From positions 29,596,411 to 29,660,410 of the forward strand of contig NC_054749.1 in NCBI RefSeq assembly GCF_018143015.1: a stretch of 64,000 nucleotides of DNA. Direction: 5' to 3'. The translations under genes were made by a program, and so were the position numbers. The stretch comes from Lytechinus variegatus (lineage: Eukaryota; Echinodermata; Echinoidea; Temnopleuroida; Toxopneustidae). Each line of letters begins with the position of its first letter. Positions within the stretch are counted from its first letter, which is position 1. Shown one piece after another: positions 62,841 to 64,000 of the stretch. The notes under the pieces were generated by a model. That model was not told the origin of the DNA. It saw only the letters and a program-made list of their open reading frames with translations, and did not search any database.

Positions 62841-63479
62841 TACGAGATTTTTTTCTCACAAATTTGCGTCTATTTTTCCGTCATTTCGAAATTTCTTGTA
62901 AAGATTTTCTAGAGATATGGTCTGATGGTAATGTTCTTCACTTTCTTTTACTTTTTTTTCGCTGAAATTAAAAAAAAGTGTAATTTTAGGCGTTTTTTCG
63001 ACAGCTCGCGATTCCCATAGGCGCGCGTGTATTAACTGTGTCGGTGCTCGGCTCGGCCCCGCTCAATAACTGACTTGATTTTGTGATCATTTCTCCTCAA
63101 AGTACCACTTTTATCGCAGAAGATGGACTTTGTTGTATTCCATTACCTCCATTTTCTCATCACAAGGATAAAATTTGGTGTATTTGTATGATTTTGTTCA
63201 AGTTTTCACCTTTTTCTCTCTGGACGCAAGAAGCGAACAACCGATGAACGGTCCGCTGCTCTTTATCGTAATTCTCCGTAGCTCGGCCGCCTAAACTGGC
63301 GGGCTGGGATTCAGCCCGAATCCACAATGGAAGTGGGCGTGCACAGTCAAAGAGCTGAGCTTGACTGAGTGAGAGATAGTGAACTAGAGTTTGAAGCTTG
63401 GCAGTGTCGTATAGTCACAAAGGCTCTGCCTTTTTTTTTTGCAAATATATATTTTTCAATTTTTTCTATATTGATTTTC
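62841..63479. other. No gene recognised
   Basis: Mixed composition with a CpG-richer part at 63000-63060 and 63230-63310. No supported exon. Confidence 0.35.
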
Positions 63480-64000
63480 CCTGGTTTCGAGCTCTAGTCT
63501 AGATTGTAATGATATGCTTCAATTTCTTTGACTGAGTGTGACTGTGGTGTGGATGTTTGAGTCGCTCAAAAATATTTTTACGTGGGTGGGGGCTCGGGGC
63601 GATTTCACTCTTGCCCCCGAAATGCGAAAAAAATATATTCGGGGTGTAGCTGTGTGGGCATGCCGGGCTGAGGCTAGCCATCAATAAAAAAAAAATTTTT
63701 TTTTTTGGGGGGGGCTTAATTTTTCACTTTAAATTTATTATTTTTAGGGCTATTTTTTTTAATTTTATTTTTTATATTGAATTTCCGTGGCGTAGAGTTG
63801 AGTTTTAAGTTGCAATAATCAATATGCTTTGATTTCTTTGACTTTGAGTGTGACTGTGGTGTGGATGTTTGAGTCAAACAAAAAATACTTTTACGTGGGT
63901 GGGGGCTAGGGGCGATTTCACTCCTGCCCCCGAAATGCGAAAAAAATATATTCGGGGTGTAGCTGTGTGGGCATGCCGGGCTGAGGCTAGCCATCAATAA
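63480..64000. repeat. 313-bp tandem duplication at the window edge
   Basis: About 160 bp (63528-63684) recur at about 63840-63997 with few differences: TGTGACTGTGGTGTGGATGT, TTTACGTGGGTGGGGGCT, a GGGGCGATTTCACTC/TGCCCCCGA hairpin, ATATTCGGGGTGTAGC and GGGCATGCCGGGCTGAGGC. The AT-rich spacer between them is diverged. More copies may follow beyond the window. Identity unknown. Confidence 0.8.

Noticed and set aside
63499-63997. Two related open frames starting MMASLSPACPHSY
   Set aside because: They come from the tandem repeat; AT-rich runs make up their ends and no protein family was recognised.
1-64000. Retrovirus-like, LTR or Polinton-type fossils
   Set aside because: No long terminal direct repeats, primer-binding sites, capsid, integrase or polymerase-B signatures were recognised.

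Overview
This looks like nuclear DNA of an echinoderm, most likely a sea urchin. It is AT-rich, has intron-bearing animal genes with canonical GT-AG sites, and is filled with short palindromic DNA transposons and tRNA-derived SINEs of a kind I associate with echinoid genomes. The class call is inference from gene sequence and repeat style. No operon, CRISPR array, or retrovirus, LTR or Polinton-type fossil was recognised.

Four host genes can be supported. (1) 3174-3638, minus: first coding exon of a G protein alpha subunit of the G12/13 class; later exons lie off the left edge. (2) 19312-21145, minus: complete three-exon mitochondrial thioredoxin (TXN2-like, 174 aa) with an unusual Cys-Asn-Pro-Cys active site. 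(3) 27807-39951, plus: complete nine-exon OGFOD3-like 2-oxoglutarate/Fe(II) dioxygenase (333 aa, type II membrane protein), whose first intron appears to start with GC instead of GT. (4) 49894-60408, minus: complete nine-exon NTAN1-like N-terminal asparagine amidohydrolase (325 aa) with catalytic Cys75. OGFOD3 and NTAN1 are convergent. TXN2 and OGFOD3 are divergent and may share a promoter near 27490-27806, where an orphan 72-nt minus-strand exon-like segment lies. The four genes have no obvious pathway in common.

The rest is mobile and repetitive DNA. 4470-11900 is a nest: a 17-unit GGCGCCGAATT minisatellite, a long field of units built around GCTCGCGCTTCGCGCTCGC, and transposons inside transposons (6971-10508 holding 7374-8607 and 9904-10457, each of the inner two with a perfect 8-bp target duplication). 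12572-13596 holds a piggyBac-like element at a duplicated TTAA. 13848-17438 and 22119-26879 are 3.6 and 4.8 kb elements with terminal inverted repeats, and inside each one short word is repeated many times. A smaller element (2177-2648) and a segment near 62790 show the same design with other words; this is the least familiar pattern in the window. hAT-like elements with perfect 8-bp duplications also lie in OGFOD3 intron 1, in NTAN1 intron 1, and inside a decayed LINE at 44426-45260. The right edge (63480-64000) carries a 313-bp tandem duplication whose core is much better conserved than its spacer.
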